Shown here: positions 17,484 through 25,524 of the stretch, in pieces | How the letters are laid out: the number at the start of each line of letters is the position of its first letter | Numbering within the stretch: position 1 is the stretch's first letter | From: Robinsoniella peoriensis | GTDB lineage: Bacteria > Bacillota > Clostridia > Lachnospirales > Lachnospiraceae | NCBI RefSeq assembly: GCF_000797495.1 | Contig: NZ_JTGN01000007.1 | Span: 285,654-349,653, forward strand | Direction: 5' to 3' | Length of the DNA: 64,000 bases | The notes under the pieces: model-generated | Databases searched by the model: none | What the model was told of the DNA's origin: nothing | What the model saw: only the letters and a program-made list of their open reading frames with translations | Made by a program: the position numbers and the translations under genes

Positions 17484-18080
17484 ATGATTTCTAAGTGTGC
17501 TAATGTGGTGACTGATTTATGTGTCCGGAAGATGATCATTCAAGGCACTGAAAAAGAAGTATACCAGTATGGTTTTGAATTAATAATATCAACTGCAGTC
17601 AATATATTCTGGGTATTATTAATTGGTATTGTTTACCAAAGAATTTTTTTAGCTTTATTCGGGTTTTTAATTTTTGCATGGATTCGGACCCAAAGTGGAG
17701 GATACCACGCAAGTTCTTATTTCAGATGTAACTTTTCATTAATTATTGTATTTGGATTTATCATGACATCTGTTCGTTTTTTTAAAATTACAGATATTAA
17801 TTTCGCCTTTTTTGTACTGGCATACATATATGTTCCACTTTTTATGTGGCAGTTTTCACCAATTGAAAACTTGAAATCCCCTTTAGACACTACTGAAATT
17901 CCTCTTATAAAAAGAAAAGTTTTATTGAGAGTACTTATTTGTGAAGTAGTGGGCATTTGCGGATGGGTATTCGGTTTCAATGAACTCGCTGTTTTAGTTT
18001 TGTTTGTTCTTGTTACCGTTATCATATTAATAATTATAGAAATATTGAAAAGGAGGCGATTAAATGAAAACCTGTATTAA
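17484..18080 (+). CDS. AgrB-family autoinducer-peptide-processing membrane protease
   Basis: A 198-residue membrane protein with about five or six hydrophobic helices. The AgrB catalytic pair is visible in TQSGGYHASSYFRC, with His75 and Cys82. AgrB cuts the C-terminal tail off the AgrD precursor and cyclises the peptide. The stop overlaps the start of the AgrD-like gene by 17 bases, placing the two in one translational unit. A LytTR box promoter lies about 50 bases upstream, so the pair is probably autoinduced. Confidence 0.9.
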   Translation: MISKCANVVTDLCVRKMIIQGTEKEVYQYGFELIISTAVNIFWVLLIGIVYQRIFLALFGFLIFAWIRTQSGGYHASSYFRCNFSLIIVFGFIMTSVRFFKITDINFAFFVLAYIYVPLFMWQFSPIENLKSPLDTTEIPLIKRKVLLRVLICEVVGICGWVFGFNELAVLVLFVLVTVIILIIIEILKRRRLNENLY

Positions 18081-18219
18081 AAAAAACCTGTTAAAAGTTG
18101 TTGCAGCTGCTGGACATGCTGTAGCATTAGAAGGTGGTGACTGGCCATCATGGTATGGAATTTACCAGCCATCTAAACCAGAAGCTTTAAAAAAATCTAA
18201 TGGTAAAAGTACCAAATAG
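18064..18219 (+). CDS. AgrD-like cyclic autoinducer peptide precursor (probable serine lactone)
   Basis: A 51-residue precursor with a strong AGGAGG ahead of its ATG inside the end of agrB. Residues 1-23 form a basic, Ala/Val-rich amphipathic leader. Then comes GGDWP, the probable ring SWYGI (residues 29-33), and a tail YQPSKPEALKK. The tail matches the C-terminal AgrB recognition pattern of clostridial AgrD (Gln-Pro-x-x-Pro-x-x-Leu) and fixes the ring position. There a Ser replaces the usual Cys, so a lactone rather than a thiolactone is predicted. The only Cys (residue 4) is in the leader. Exact N-terminal trimming is unknown. Confidence 0.85.
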   Translation: MKTCIKKNLLKVVAAAGHAVALEGGDWPSWYGIYQPSKPEALKKSNGKSTK

Positions 18220-18231
18220 GATTCAAAAATT

Positions 18232-18299
18232 ACCAACTAGACAAGAATCTAATCCAGTTAGTCAAAAGCTATTGTAATTTTTTCAAAATGAGTTAATAT
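18232..18299 (+). promoter_or_regulatory. Second LytTR (AgrA) box pair and promoter, downstream of agrD
   Basis: ACCAACTAG (18232-18240) and TCCAGTTAG (18253-18261), again 21 bp apart and again 10 bp before a -35 (TTGTAA), a 16-bp spacer and TAATAT. It faces rightwards into a gene-free, structured region. The layout is the same as the agrB promoter, base for base in spacing. Confidence 0.7.
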
Positions 18300-18338
18300 A
18301 TTGGTGTTCAGACAATTATTAACTCATTATCCTTTTTC
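18285..18338 (+). terminator. Probable terminator of agrBD, overlapping the second promoter
   Basis: AATGAGTTAAT (18287-18297) pairs with ATTAACTCATT (18318-18328), followed by ATCCTTTTT. It would end agrBD transcripts. Its left arm contains the -10 of the second promoter. Confidence 0.55.
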
Positions 18339-18540
18339 GGAAGCTGTCTGATTTGATTACTGTTATCGTTTGAGGGAGTACTGCGTGAAGTGGGGAACGC
18401 GTGTATATAAATATATATGAGCGATAATAACGTACGGAAATTTTTTTAATAAACGAACAGAATCAAATCGGCTTCATAATACGCCTCTGTAATATGCCAG
18501 ACGCCTTTATCTGGGATATTACAGAGGCCATTTTTATTTT
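18305..18540 (+). ncRNA. Candidate Agr-controlled structured RNA
   Basis: About 235 nt from the predicted start of the second LytTR-box promoter to a strong terminator, with no convincing ORF. Inside, GAAGC...GATTTGATT (from about 18340) pairs with AATCAAATCGGCTTC (ending near 18476). GTTATCG pairs with CGATAATAAC, and GCGT...ACGC forms a small hairpin. An 11-codon GTG frame (about 18385-18420) behind GAGGGAG is the only coding hint. By position it recalls RNAIII next to agr in staphylococci; function is unknown and no sequence similarity is claimed. Confidence 0.45.
18483..18540 (+). terminator. Strong intrinsic terminator
   Basis: GCCTCTGTAATAT-CCAGA pairs with TCTGG-ATATTACAGAGGC (about 18 bp) and is followed by CATTTTTATTTT. 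Confidence 0.88.
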
Positions 18541-18544
18541 GTAA

Positions 18545-18573
18545 TGGCAATTTTGAATAAGGTGTGTTAGAAT
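18545..18573 (+). promoter_or_regulatory. Possible promoter of the zinc-finger protein/polA operon
   Basis: TGGCAA, a 17-bp spacer and TAGAAT, directly after the terminator and 37 bp before the next start. Confidence 0.45.
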
Positions 18574-18610
18574 CATGTTAGTTTAAATTTTGCCTTTCGG
18601 AGGAAAGCAT

Positions 18611-19225
18611 ATGGATTGTAAAACTGCCCAGCAGATGATTTTGCCTTATATACAGCGAAAATTAAATGATAAAGAACTCGAAAAATTCATTGAGCATATC
18701 AAAGAATGTCCGGAATGCCATGAAGAACTTGAGATTTATTTTACGATCTATTTTGCATTGGAACGTCTGGATGATGAAAGCCATATAAACTATAATATCC
18801 AGAAGCTGCTGGTTGATGACCTGCATTCTTCTGAGCATCGTGTCCACCGCAGAAAGATCATGCGTTTTTACCGGCATTGCTTTATGGCTGTGGCGGAACT
18901 GGCTCTGTTAATCGTTCTTTTTACCCAGTTTCAGATGTGGGGAAGTAATAAAACGATTCAGCAGACAACAATCTATGAATTTGTCTATGGCAATCCAAAA
19001 TCCGAGATCGATGAAAATTTAAAAGATATACCTCAGATCTACCAGATTGAAACTATGGATTCTGAGAAAGCTTCCGGCAGTGAAAAGAGCAGTGTGAAAA
19101 AAACTCCCGAGACGGAAAGTTCTGCCAATTCTGCCAGCGAAAAATCCACAAATAAAAAAAAGAAGAATACAAAGAAAAAGAATGCAAAAAATAAGAGTAC
19201 TGAAATTCAGACTACAAAAAAGTAA
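18611..19225 (+). CDS. Membrane protein with N-terminal zf-HC2-type zinc finger
   Basis: A 204-residue protein. Residues 1-45 contain HIKECPECHEEL, the His-x3-Cys-x2-Cys motif of anti-sigma-factor zinc fingers. One membrane helix follows (about residues 90-110, FMAVAELALLIVLFTQF), and the outer C-terminus is rich in Lys, Ser, Asn and Thr and looks disordered. It resembles an anti-sigma factor, but no sigma-factor gene is adjacent. GGAGGAAAG precedes ATG 18611; a frame-opening codon 21 bases upstream is less likely. polA starts 12 bases after the stop, so the two are probably co-transcribed. Confidence 0.65.
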   Translation: MDCKTAQQMILPYIQRKLNDKELEKFIEHIKECPECHEELEIYFTIYFALERLDDESHINYNIQKLLVDDLHSSEHRVHRRKIMRFYRHCFMAVAELALLIVLFTQFQMWGSNKTIQQTTIYEFVYGNPKSEIDENLKDIPQIYQIETMDSEKASGSEKSSVKKTPETESSANSASEKSTNKKKKNTKKKNAKNKSTEIQTTKK

Positions 19226-19237
19226 TTGGAGATATCT

Positions 19238-21880
19238 ATGAGTAAAAAAATTGTTTTAATAGATGGACATAGTATTTTAAACAGAGCATATTACGGAATT
19301 CCCGACCTGACTAATTCGGAAGGACTTCATACCAATGCGATTTACGGATTTTTGAATATCATGTTTAAAATATTATCCGAAGAAAACGCGGATTATCTGG
19401 CAGTGGCATTTGACTTGAAAGCCCCTACATTCCGTCATACAATGTATGCGGATTACAAAGGCACCAGAAAGCCTATGCCGGATGAACTGCGCCAACAGGT
19501 GCCGGTGATGAAAGAAGTTCTCCAGTCTATGGATATTCCGCTGATGCAGCTGGAAGGATATGAAGCAGATGATCTTTTGGGCACCGTTGCAAAAAAAATG
19601 GAAAAAGAAGGTCTGGTGGTTTCTATCGTTTCCGGAGACAGGGACATGCTGCAGCTTGCAACAGACCAGATCAAAATCCGCATTCCCAAAACGAAACGTA
19701 CCGGTACGGAAATAGAAGATTACAATACCAAAGATGTAATAGAAAAATATCAGGTTACACCCCCTCAGATTATTGAATTAAAAGCACTGATGGGGGATGC
19801 TTCTGACAACATACCGGGAATCCCGGGGGTTGGTGAAAAGACGGCAACAAAATTAATTGTTGAATACGGATCTATTGAAAATGCCCATGCTCATGTGGAT
19901 GAGGTGAAACCGAATAAAGCCAAAGAATCTCTGAAAAATCATTATGATTTGGCTGTACTGAGTAAGGAACTGGCTACGATTAACATAGAAAGCCCTCTTG
20001 AATTCTCTCTGGAAAGTGCAAGAATTCATAACCTCTATACCCAGAAGGCTTTTGAAATGTTTAAGCGTCTGGAGTTTAAAAACCTGCTTTCAAAATTTGA
20101 CTGCGAAGCACCGGCTAATACAGTGACCGATTCATTTGCGAAAGCTGATGACTTGGGTAAAGTAGAAGAGATATTTACAAATGCCTGTAAGAAAGAGCAT
20201 GTAGGCTTACAGCTTTTTATAGAGAAAAACTTGCTTTTCGGGTGTTCACTCTGTTTTGGAACTGCAGATATTTATTTTATACCGGTTCAGGGATTCATAT
20301 CCGAAGATTACCTGACAGGGAAAATTCATGAAATGATTCGGGCAGTCCCGGGCATTAGTACCATTAATCTGAAAGAGCAGTTAGGGTATCTTGCAGTAAC
20401 CAGAGAACAGCAGCCGAAATTTGCTGACGCAGCCATTGGTGCTTATCTGGTGAATCCGCTAAAGGACACATACACATACGAAGATATTGCCAAAGAGTAT
20501 CTGGAAATGATGGTTCCTTCCAAAGCAGAACTGTTGGGTAAAATTTCTCTGACAGCGGCAGCGGAAGATAAGGAAGCAGAACTGATAACTTATGCCTGCT
20601 ACGCAGCTTATGTTGCTTTTGCTTCCACACCTAAAATCCGGGAACGCCTTGTGGAAATGAAGATGGATCATCTTTTTGATGAAATTGAGATGCCCCTTGT
20701 TTATACACTCTTTGATATGGAGCAGGAAGGGATTCTCGTAGAATCGGACGCACTGAAGATCTATGGGGAACAGCTTCAGATCCGTATTACGGAACTTGAG
20801 AAATCTATTTACGAGCAGGCAGGAGAGCAGTTTAATATCAATTCTCCAAAGCAGCTGGGTGTTATTTTATTTGAAAAGTTAAAATGTCCTAATGGCAAAA
20901 AAACAAAAACCGGGTATTCTACTGCCGCGGATGTTCTGGAAAAACTGGCTCCGGATTTCCCAATCGTAACCAATATACTGGAATACCGCCAGCTTACAAA
21001 ATTAAAATCCACTTATGCAGACGGACTTGCGAATTATATCTCTTCTGACGGCAGAATACACAGCACCTTTAATCAGACCATTGCGGCAACTGGAAGAATC
21101 AGCAGCACAGAACCAAACCTGCAGAATATTCCCATCCGTATGGAACTCGGCAGACTTATACGTAAAGTTTTTGTTCCAAAGGAAGGCTGTGTATTTGTAG
21201 ATGCCGATTATTCCCAGATTGAATTACGTGTTCTTGCACATATCTCAGGAGATGAAACTTTAATAAATGCCTATAGAGAAGCTCAGGATATTCACCGGAT
21301 TACTGCATCCCAGGTATTTCACATACCATTTGATGAGGTTACCGATCTGCAGAGACGTAATGCAAAAGCAGTAAACTTTGGTATTGTCTATGGCATCAGC
21401 TCTTTTGGGCTCAGTCAGGATCTGAGCATCACCAGAAAAGAGGCATCGGAATATATTGAGCAATACTTCATCACCTATCCCAGAATCAAGCAGTTCCTGG
21501 ATGAAACCGTAGAAGCTGCTAAAAAAGAGGGATATGTAACGACCATGTTTGGCAGAAGACGCCCTGTTCCGGAATTAAATTCCAGTAATTTTATGCAGCG
21601 TTCTTTTGGAGAGCGTGTAGCGATGAACTCTCCGATACAGGGAACTGCTGCAGATATTATTAAAATAGCTATGATTCGGGTAAATAACAGTCTGAAAGAA
21701 AAAGGACTGAAATCCAGATTGATCCTTCAGGTACATGATGAGCTTTTAATTGAAGCAGCTCAGGATGAACTTGCTCAGGTAGAACAGATTTTAGAGGCTG
21801 AAATGACAGGCGCTGCTGATCTGGCTGTAAAAATGGAGATCGATATGCATACCGGTAATAACTGGTATGAGGCTAAATAG
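19238..21880 (+). CDS. polA: DNA polymerase I
   Basis: An 880-residue family A polymerase for Okazaki-fragment maturation and repair. Residues 1-290 are the 5'-3' exonuclease (IDGHSILNRAYYG, YEADDLLG, SGDRDMLQL, GDASDNIPGIPGVGEKTA). About 300-490 is a 3'-5' exonuclease-like domain in which the metal-binding DxE motif is not visible (LQLFIEKN where it would be), so proofreading is probably absent. About 500-880 is the polymerase, with motif A DADYSQIELRVLAH, motif B RRNAKAVNFGIVYG and motif C QVHDELLIE. The start is set at ATG 19238 rather than an earlier TTG. Confidence 0.96.
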   Translation: MSKKIVLIDGHSILNRAYYGIPDLTNSEGLHTNAIYGFLNIMFKILSEENADYLAVAFDLKAPTFRHTMYADYKGTRKPMPDELRQQVPVMKEVLQSMDIPLMQLEGYEADDLLGTVAKKMEKEGLVVSIVSGDRDMLQLATDQIKIRIPKTKRTGTEIEDYNTKDVIEKYQVTPPQIIELKALMGDASDNIPGIPGVGEKTATKLIVEYGSIENAHAHVDEVKPNKAKESLKNHYDLAVLSKELATINIESPLEFSLESARIHNLYTQKAFEMFKRLEFKNLLSKFDCEAPANTVTDSFAKADDLGKVEEIFTNACKKEHVGLQLFIEKNLLFGCSLCFGTADIYFIPVQGFISEDYLTGKIHEMIRAVPGISTINLKEQLGYLAVTREQQPKFADAAIGAYLVNPLKDTYTYEDIAKEYLEMMVPSKAELLGKISLTAAAEDKEAELITYACYAAYVAFASTPKIRERLVEMKMDHLFDEIEMPLVYTLFDMEQEGILVESDALKIYGEQLQIRITELEKSIYEQAGEQFNINSPKQLGVILFEKLKCPNGKKTKTGYSTAADVLEKLAPDFPIVTNILEYRQLTKLKSTYADGLANYISSDGRIHSTFNQTIAATGRISSTEPNLQNIPIRMELGRLIRKVFVPKEGCVFVDADYSQIELRVLAHISGDETLINAYREAQDIHRITASQVFHIPFDEVTDLQRRNAKAVNFGIVYGISSFGLSQDLSITRKEASEYIEQYFITYPRIKQFLDETVEAAKKEGYVTTMFGRRRPVPELNSSNFMQRSFGERVAMNSPIQGTAADIIKIAMIRVNNSLKEKGLKSRLILQVHDELLIEAAQDELAQVEQILEAEMTGAADLAVKMEIDMHTGNNWYEAK

Positions 21881-21899
21881 ATAGGAGATATGATTACTA

Positions 21900-22505
21900 A
21901 TGAAAGTATTAGGAATCACCGGCGGAGTTGGCGCCGGTAAAAGCACCGTTTTAGACTATATTGCAAAAATGTATCATGCGAGAGTCATTCAGGCTGACCA
22001 GGTAGGACATCTTCTGATGTCCCCGGGCCAGGTATGTTACTACCGCATTACAGAAACATTTGGAAGCGGAATTCTAAAGGCCGACCAGAATATCAACCGC
22101 AGCAAGCTTGCTGATATAGTTTTCCAGGATCACGAGAAATTGCAGAAACTAAATCAGATTGTCCATCCTGCGGTAAAAGAATATATTGTAAATGAAATCA
22201 AAAAAGAACGCACTGCCAAAAAAGTTCCTTTTGTTGTGATCGAAGCGGCTCTTTTGATTGAAGATCATTATGAAACAATCTGTGATGAATTCTGGTATGT
22301 CTACACATCCGATGATGTACGCAGAAAAAGACTGAAACAGGCACGTGGATATTCCGATGAAAAAGTAAAACAAATCATAAAAAACCAGATGCGCGACAAC
22401 GTATTTCGCCAGCATTGTCAATTTGTAGTTGACAACAGCAGCAATATTGTAGAAAATACATATGAACAAATTGACAGGGGATTGATAGAACATGAATTTT
22501 TGTAG
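21900..22505 (+). CDS. coaE: Dephospho-CoA kinase
   Basis: A 201-residue P-loop kinase for the last step of coenzyme A synthesis. The ATP loop GGVGAGKSTV sits at residues 8-17, followed by IQADQVGHLL (substrate region) and the lid-type arginines in DDVRRKRLKQARGYS. It starts 19 bases after polA and overlaps the next gene by 14 bases, consistent with an operon polA-coaE-MBL hydrolase. Length matches the family. Confidence 0.93.
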   Translation: MKVLGITGGVGAGKSTVLDYIAKMYHARVIQADQVGHLLMSPGQVCYYRITETFGSGILKADQNINRSKLADIVFQDHEKLQKLNQIVHPAVKEYIVNEIKKERTAKKVPFVVIEAALLIEDHYETICDEFWYVYTSDDVRRKRLKQARGYSDEKVKQIIKNQMRDNVFRQHCQFVVDNSSNIVENTYEQIDRGLIEHEFL

Positions 22506-23289
22506 TATAACAAGCGGAAGCAGCGGAAACTGCATTTACGTAGGATCAGAACATGCCAGTCTTCTTGTAGACGTAGGCTTAAGCGGCAAAAGAATTGAAG
22601 CCGGATTAAACTCCATTGACCGTAAAACGGCCGAAATGGACGGCATTTTAATTACACATGAACATTCTGACCATATTAAAGGCCTGGGAGTTCTCGCCAG
22701 AAAATATCAGATACCAATCTATGCAACCGGCGCAACCATTGAGGCAATGAAAGCCTATACACCACTTGGCAAAGTAGATGATTCTCTTTTTTGTGAGATC
22801 TATCCGGATGAGCCATTTTGTATTAAGGATCTGGAAGTAGCACCATTTTCTATTTCCCACGATGCGGCCGATCCGGTAGCGTACCGCATTAACCATGAAA
22901 ATAAATCCGTTGGTGTGATTACCGACCTCGGACATTATAACGATTACATAGTAGACCATCTTCAGGGACTTGACGGCGTACTTCTGGAAGCGAATCACGA
23001 TATTAATATGCTTCAGGTAGGGAGTTATCCTTATTATCTGAAACAGCGTATCCTTGGAAACAGGGGACATCTGTCTAACGAAAATGCAGGACGGCTGCTC
23101 TGCCGGATTCTTCATGATGGATTAAAAACAATTATGCTTGGACATCTCAGCAGAGAAAATAATTATGAGGAGCTTGCATATGAAACGGTCTGCTCAGAAG
23201 TGACTTTAGGTGAAAATCCTTATAAAGCCAAAGATTTTCCAATCCGCGTGGCTCACAGGGATGAACCAAGTGAATTATTTGCGATATAA
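22492..23289 (+). CDS. MBL-fold metallohydrolase, WalJ/YycJ-like
   Basis: A 265-residue metallo-beta-lactamase-fold protein. The metal motif ITHEHSDH is at about residues 53-60, with later ligands in ISHDAADPVAYRI, TDLGHYND, LEANHD and LGHLSRENN. The start MNFCSITSGSSGNC is characteristic of the YycJ/WalJ group. In Bacillus that group is tied to the WalRK regulon and to coordinating cell division with replication, probably through nuclease activity. No walRK genes are present here. Confidence 0.8.
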   Translation: MNFCSITSGSSGNCIYVGSEHASLLVDVGLSGKRIEAGLNSIDRKTAEMDGILITHEHSDHIKGLGVLARKYQIPIYATGATIEAMKAYTPLGKVDDSLFCEIYPDEPFCIKDLEVAPFSISHDAADPVAYRINHENKSVGVITDLGHYNDYIVDHLQGLDGVLLEANHDINMLQVGSYPYYLKQRILGNRGHLSNENAGRLLCRILHDGLKTIMLGHLSRENNYEELAYETVCSEVTLGENPYKAKDFPIRVAHRDEPSELFAI

Positions 23290-23392
23290 AGCCATAACGT
23301 ACCGGATCTTTGCTAAGGCCGATCTGGTGCGGAATTGACTTACATATATAGATTAATGTGAAAGAGGACTCCGGTCCCCGAAAGGAGAAGAA

Positions 23393-23665
23393 ATGAAAAA
23401 AACAATTATCACAGTCGTAGGAAAAGATACCGTGGGAATCATCGCTAAGGTTTGTACTTTCCTTGCAGAAAACAACGTTAACATTCTGGACATCTCTCAG
23501 ACAATCGTACAGGGATTCTTCAATATGATGATGGTTACCGATGCAAACAATTCTACAAAGTCTGCAGAAGAATTGGCAAAAGCACTGGAAAAACTCGGCG
23601 ACGAAATCGGCGTAAGCATCCGCTGCCAGCATGAAGAAATCTTCAACATGATGCATCGTATCTAG
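23393..23665 (+). CDS. ACT domain protein (UPF0237)
   Basis: A 90-residue single ACT domain, starting MKKTIITVVGKDTVGIIAKV, with the glycine turn typical of amino-acid-binding ACT folds. It is followed after 54 bases by the UPF0210 gene, a pairing widely conserved in Firmicutes. It may sense an amino acid for its partner; the ligand is unknown. AAAGGAG precedes the ATG. Confidence 0.85.
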   Translation: MKKTIITVVGKDTVGIIAKVCTFLAENNVNILDISQTIVQGFFNMMMVTDANNSTKSAEELAKALEKLGDEIGVSIRCQHEEIFNMMHRI

Positions 23666-23719
23666 AGCGCGTCTGCGGGCGCCAATCTGTCACTATATGA
23701 AGAAAGGTAATAATCTGTT

Positions 23720-25084
23720 ATGATAAATTTATTTGAAGTAAGCGAAACAAATAAAATGATTACCCAGGAGAATCTGGATGTAAGAACCATTACTCTGGGT
23801 ATCAGCCTGTTAGACTGTATTGATTCTGATCTGGGAAAACTAAATCAGAAAATCTACGATAAAATCACGACTCTGGCAAAAGACCTGGTTTCTACCGGTA
23901 AAGATATTGAAAGAGAATATGGAATTCCCATCGTAAATAAGCGTATTTCCATAACCCCAATTGCTTTAGTTGGCGGAAGCGCATGTAAATCTTCTGATGA
24001 TTTTGTAACCATTGCAAAAACACTGGATAAAGCTGCCAAAGAAGTCGGCGTTAACTTTATAGGCGGATATTCCGCTCTGGTCAGCAAAGGAATGACAAAA
24101 AGTGATGAATATCTGATTCGTTCGATTCCAAAGGCTCTTGCATGCACTGAGCGCGTATGCAGTTCCATCAATCTGGGTTCTACCAAATGCGGTATCAATA
24201 TGGATGCGGTGCGTCTGATGGGCGATATGATTCTGGAAACAGCAGAGTACACCAAAGAGAACGATTCTCTTGGATGTGCAAAACTGGTTGTTTTCTGTAA
24301 TGCTCCGGATGATAATCCTTTCATGGCAGGTGCTTTCCACGGTGTGACAGAAGCAGATGCAATCATTAATGTAGGTGTCAGCGGTCCGGGTGTTGTGAAA
24401 ACAGCTTTGGAGCAGGTGCGCGGAGAAAGTTTTGAAGTATTATGCGAAACCATTAAGAAAACGGCATTTAAAGTTACACGTGTAGGACAGCTGGTAGCCC
24501 AGGAAGCATCTAACCGTCTGAATATTCCTTTTGGAATTATTGACTTGTCTCTGGCGCCAACTCCTGCCATCGGAGATAGTGTAGCTGATATCTTATGTGA
24601 AATCGGTCTGGAATATGCAGGTGCACCCGGAACAACTGCAGCACTTGCACTTTTAAACGATCAGGTGAAAAAAGGCGGTGTTATGGCTTCTTCCTATGTA
24701 GGGGGATTAAGCGGTGCTTTCATTCCGGTCAGCGAAGACCAGGGTATGATTGACGCAGTTCAGGCAAATGCACTGACCATTGAAAAATTAGAAGCAATGA
24801 CCTGTGTATGTTCCGTAGGCCTGGATATGATCGCTATACCGGGAGATACCAAATCTACTACCATAGCAGGTATTATTGCTGACGAAATGGCAATCGGTAT
24901 GGTAAACCAGAAAACAACCGCAGTACGTCTGATTCCGGTTATTGGAAAAGGCGTAGGAGAGATCGTACAATTCGGCGGACTGTTAGGTTATGCACCGATT
25001 ATGCCGGTCAACAAATATGGCTGTGATGCCTTTGTAAACCGGAAAGGAAGAATTCCGGCTCCAATTCATAGCTTTAAAAATTAA
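23720..25084 (+). CDS. UPF0210/DUF711 (PFL-family) protein
   Basis: A 454-residue protein of the UPF0210 family. Family members are distantly related to pyruvate formate-lyase-like folds in annotation, but no glycyl-radical motif is visible here. Conserved-looking stretches are GGYSALVSKGMTKSD, NVGVSGPGVVKTALEQV and AGAPGTTAALALLNDQVKKGG. It forms a conserved pair with the upstream ACT protein. The biochemical role is not established. A strong terminator follows the stop directly. Confidence 0.82.
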   Translation: MINLFEVSETNKMITQENLDVRTITLGISLLDCIDSDLGKLNQKIYDKITTLAKDLVSTGKDIEREYGIPIVNKRISITPIALVGGSACKSSDDFVTIAKTLDKAAKEVGVNFIGGYSALVSKGMTKSDEYLIRSIPKALACTERVCSSINLGSTKCGINMDAVRLMGDMILETAEYTKENDSLGCAKLVVFCNAPDDNPFMAGAFHGVTEADAIINVGVSGPGVVKTALEQVRGESFEVLCETIKKTAFKVTRVGQLVAQEASNRLNIPFGIIDLSLAPTPAIGDSVADILCEIGLEYAGAPGTTAALALLNDQVKKGGVMASSYVGGLSGAFIPVSEDQGMIDAVQANALTIEKLEAMTCVCSVGLDMIAIPGDTKSTTIAGIIADEMAIGMVNQKTTAVRLIPVIGKGVGEIVQFGGLLGYAPIMPVNKYGCDAFVNRKGRIPAPIHSFKN

Positions 25085-25086
25085 AA

Positions 25087-25127
25087 ATCAGGCGCGATGC
25101 TTTTGTATAAGCATCACGCCTTTTTAT
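25087..25127 (+). terminator. Terminator of the ACT/UPF0210 operon
   Basis: GGCG-GATGCTT and AAGCATC-CGCC around a TTGTAT loop, followed by TTTTTAT. Confidence 0.88.
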
Positions 25128-25169
25128 ATGAAACAGGTAAAGTTCGCACCAGCTAGAGCGAACAAATTT

Positions 25170-25522
25170 GGGTTTAGTTGAGAAGGGGACGCTTTGTATA
25201 TGTTGGGTAATGTACGGAAAGATGGGAGTGGGAAACTTGTATGGACTCCGTCAGCTGGCCGCAGAACTGGTATTTTCTAACCTTTCCGAAGCGCTTTTTG
25301 GCGGCACGCGGGCATTCACCGGGAAATCCTGATGCATTTCCCGGTTCAGTGCCCGCTTAGTATCCGATGGGAGCCAGTCGAATACTATCCGCCAAAAAAC
25401 ACTCCGCAAAGGTAAGTAAATACTCAGCTCTGCTCTACGCTTCCTCCGTCCATACAAGTTTCCCACTCCCATCTTTCCGTACACCATCTCCATCTACAAA
25501 GCGTCCCTTTCTTACCTAAACC
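25170..25522. repeat. Large palindromic intergenic element, copy 2 (~350 bp)
   Basis: The ends carry GACGCTTTGTATATG (25188-25202) and CATCTACAAAGCGTC (25491-25505). Just inside is a perfect 34-bp inverted repeat: GTACGGAAAGATGGGAGTGG... at 25212-25245 and its complement at 25449-25482. The core shared with copies 1 and 3 (GGCGGCACGCGGGCATTC) is in the opposite orientation. The right end stops two bases from the stop codon of the convergent tmcAL gene. It occupies nearly the whole 440-bp gap. Confidence 0.87.
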
Positions 25523-25524
25523 TG

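Noticed and set aside
18385..18420. 11-codon GTG ORF behind GAGGGAG in the putative Agr RNA
   Set aside because: Too short to support as a gene; mentioned only as a possibility in the RNA finding.
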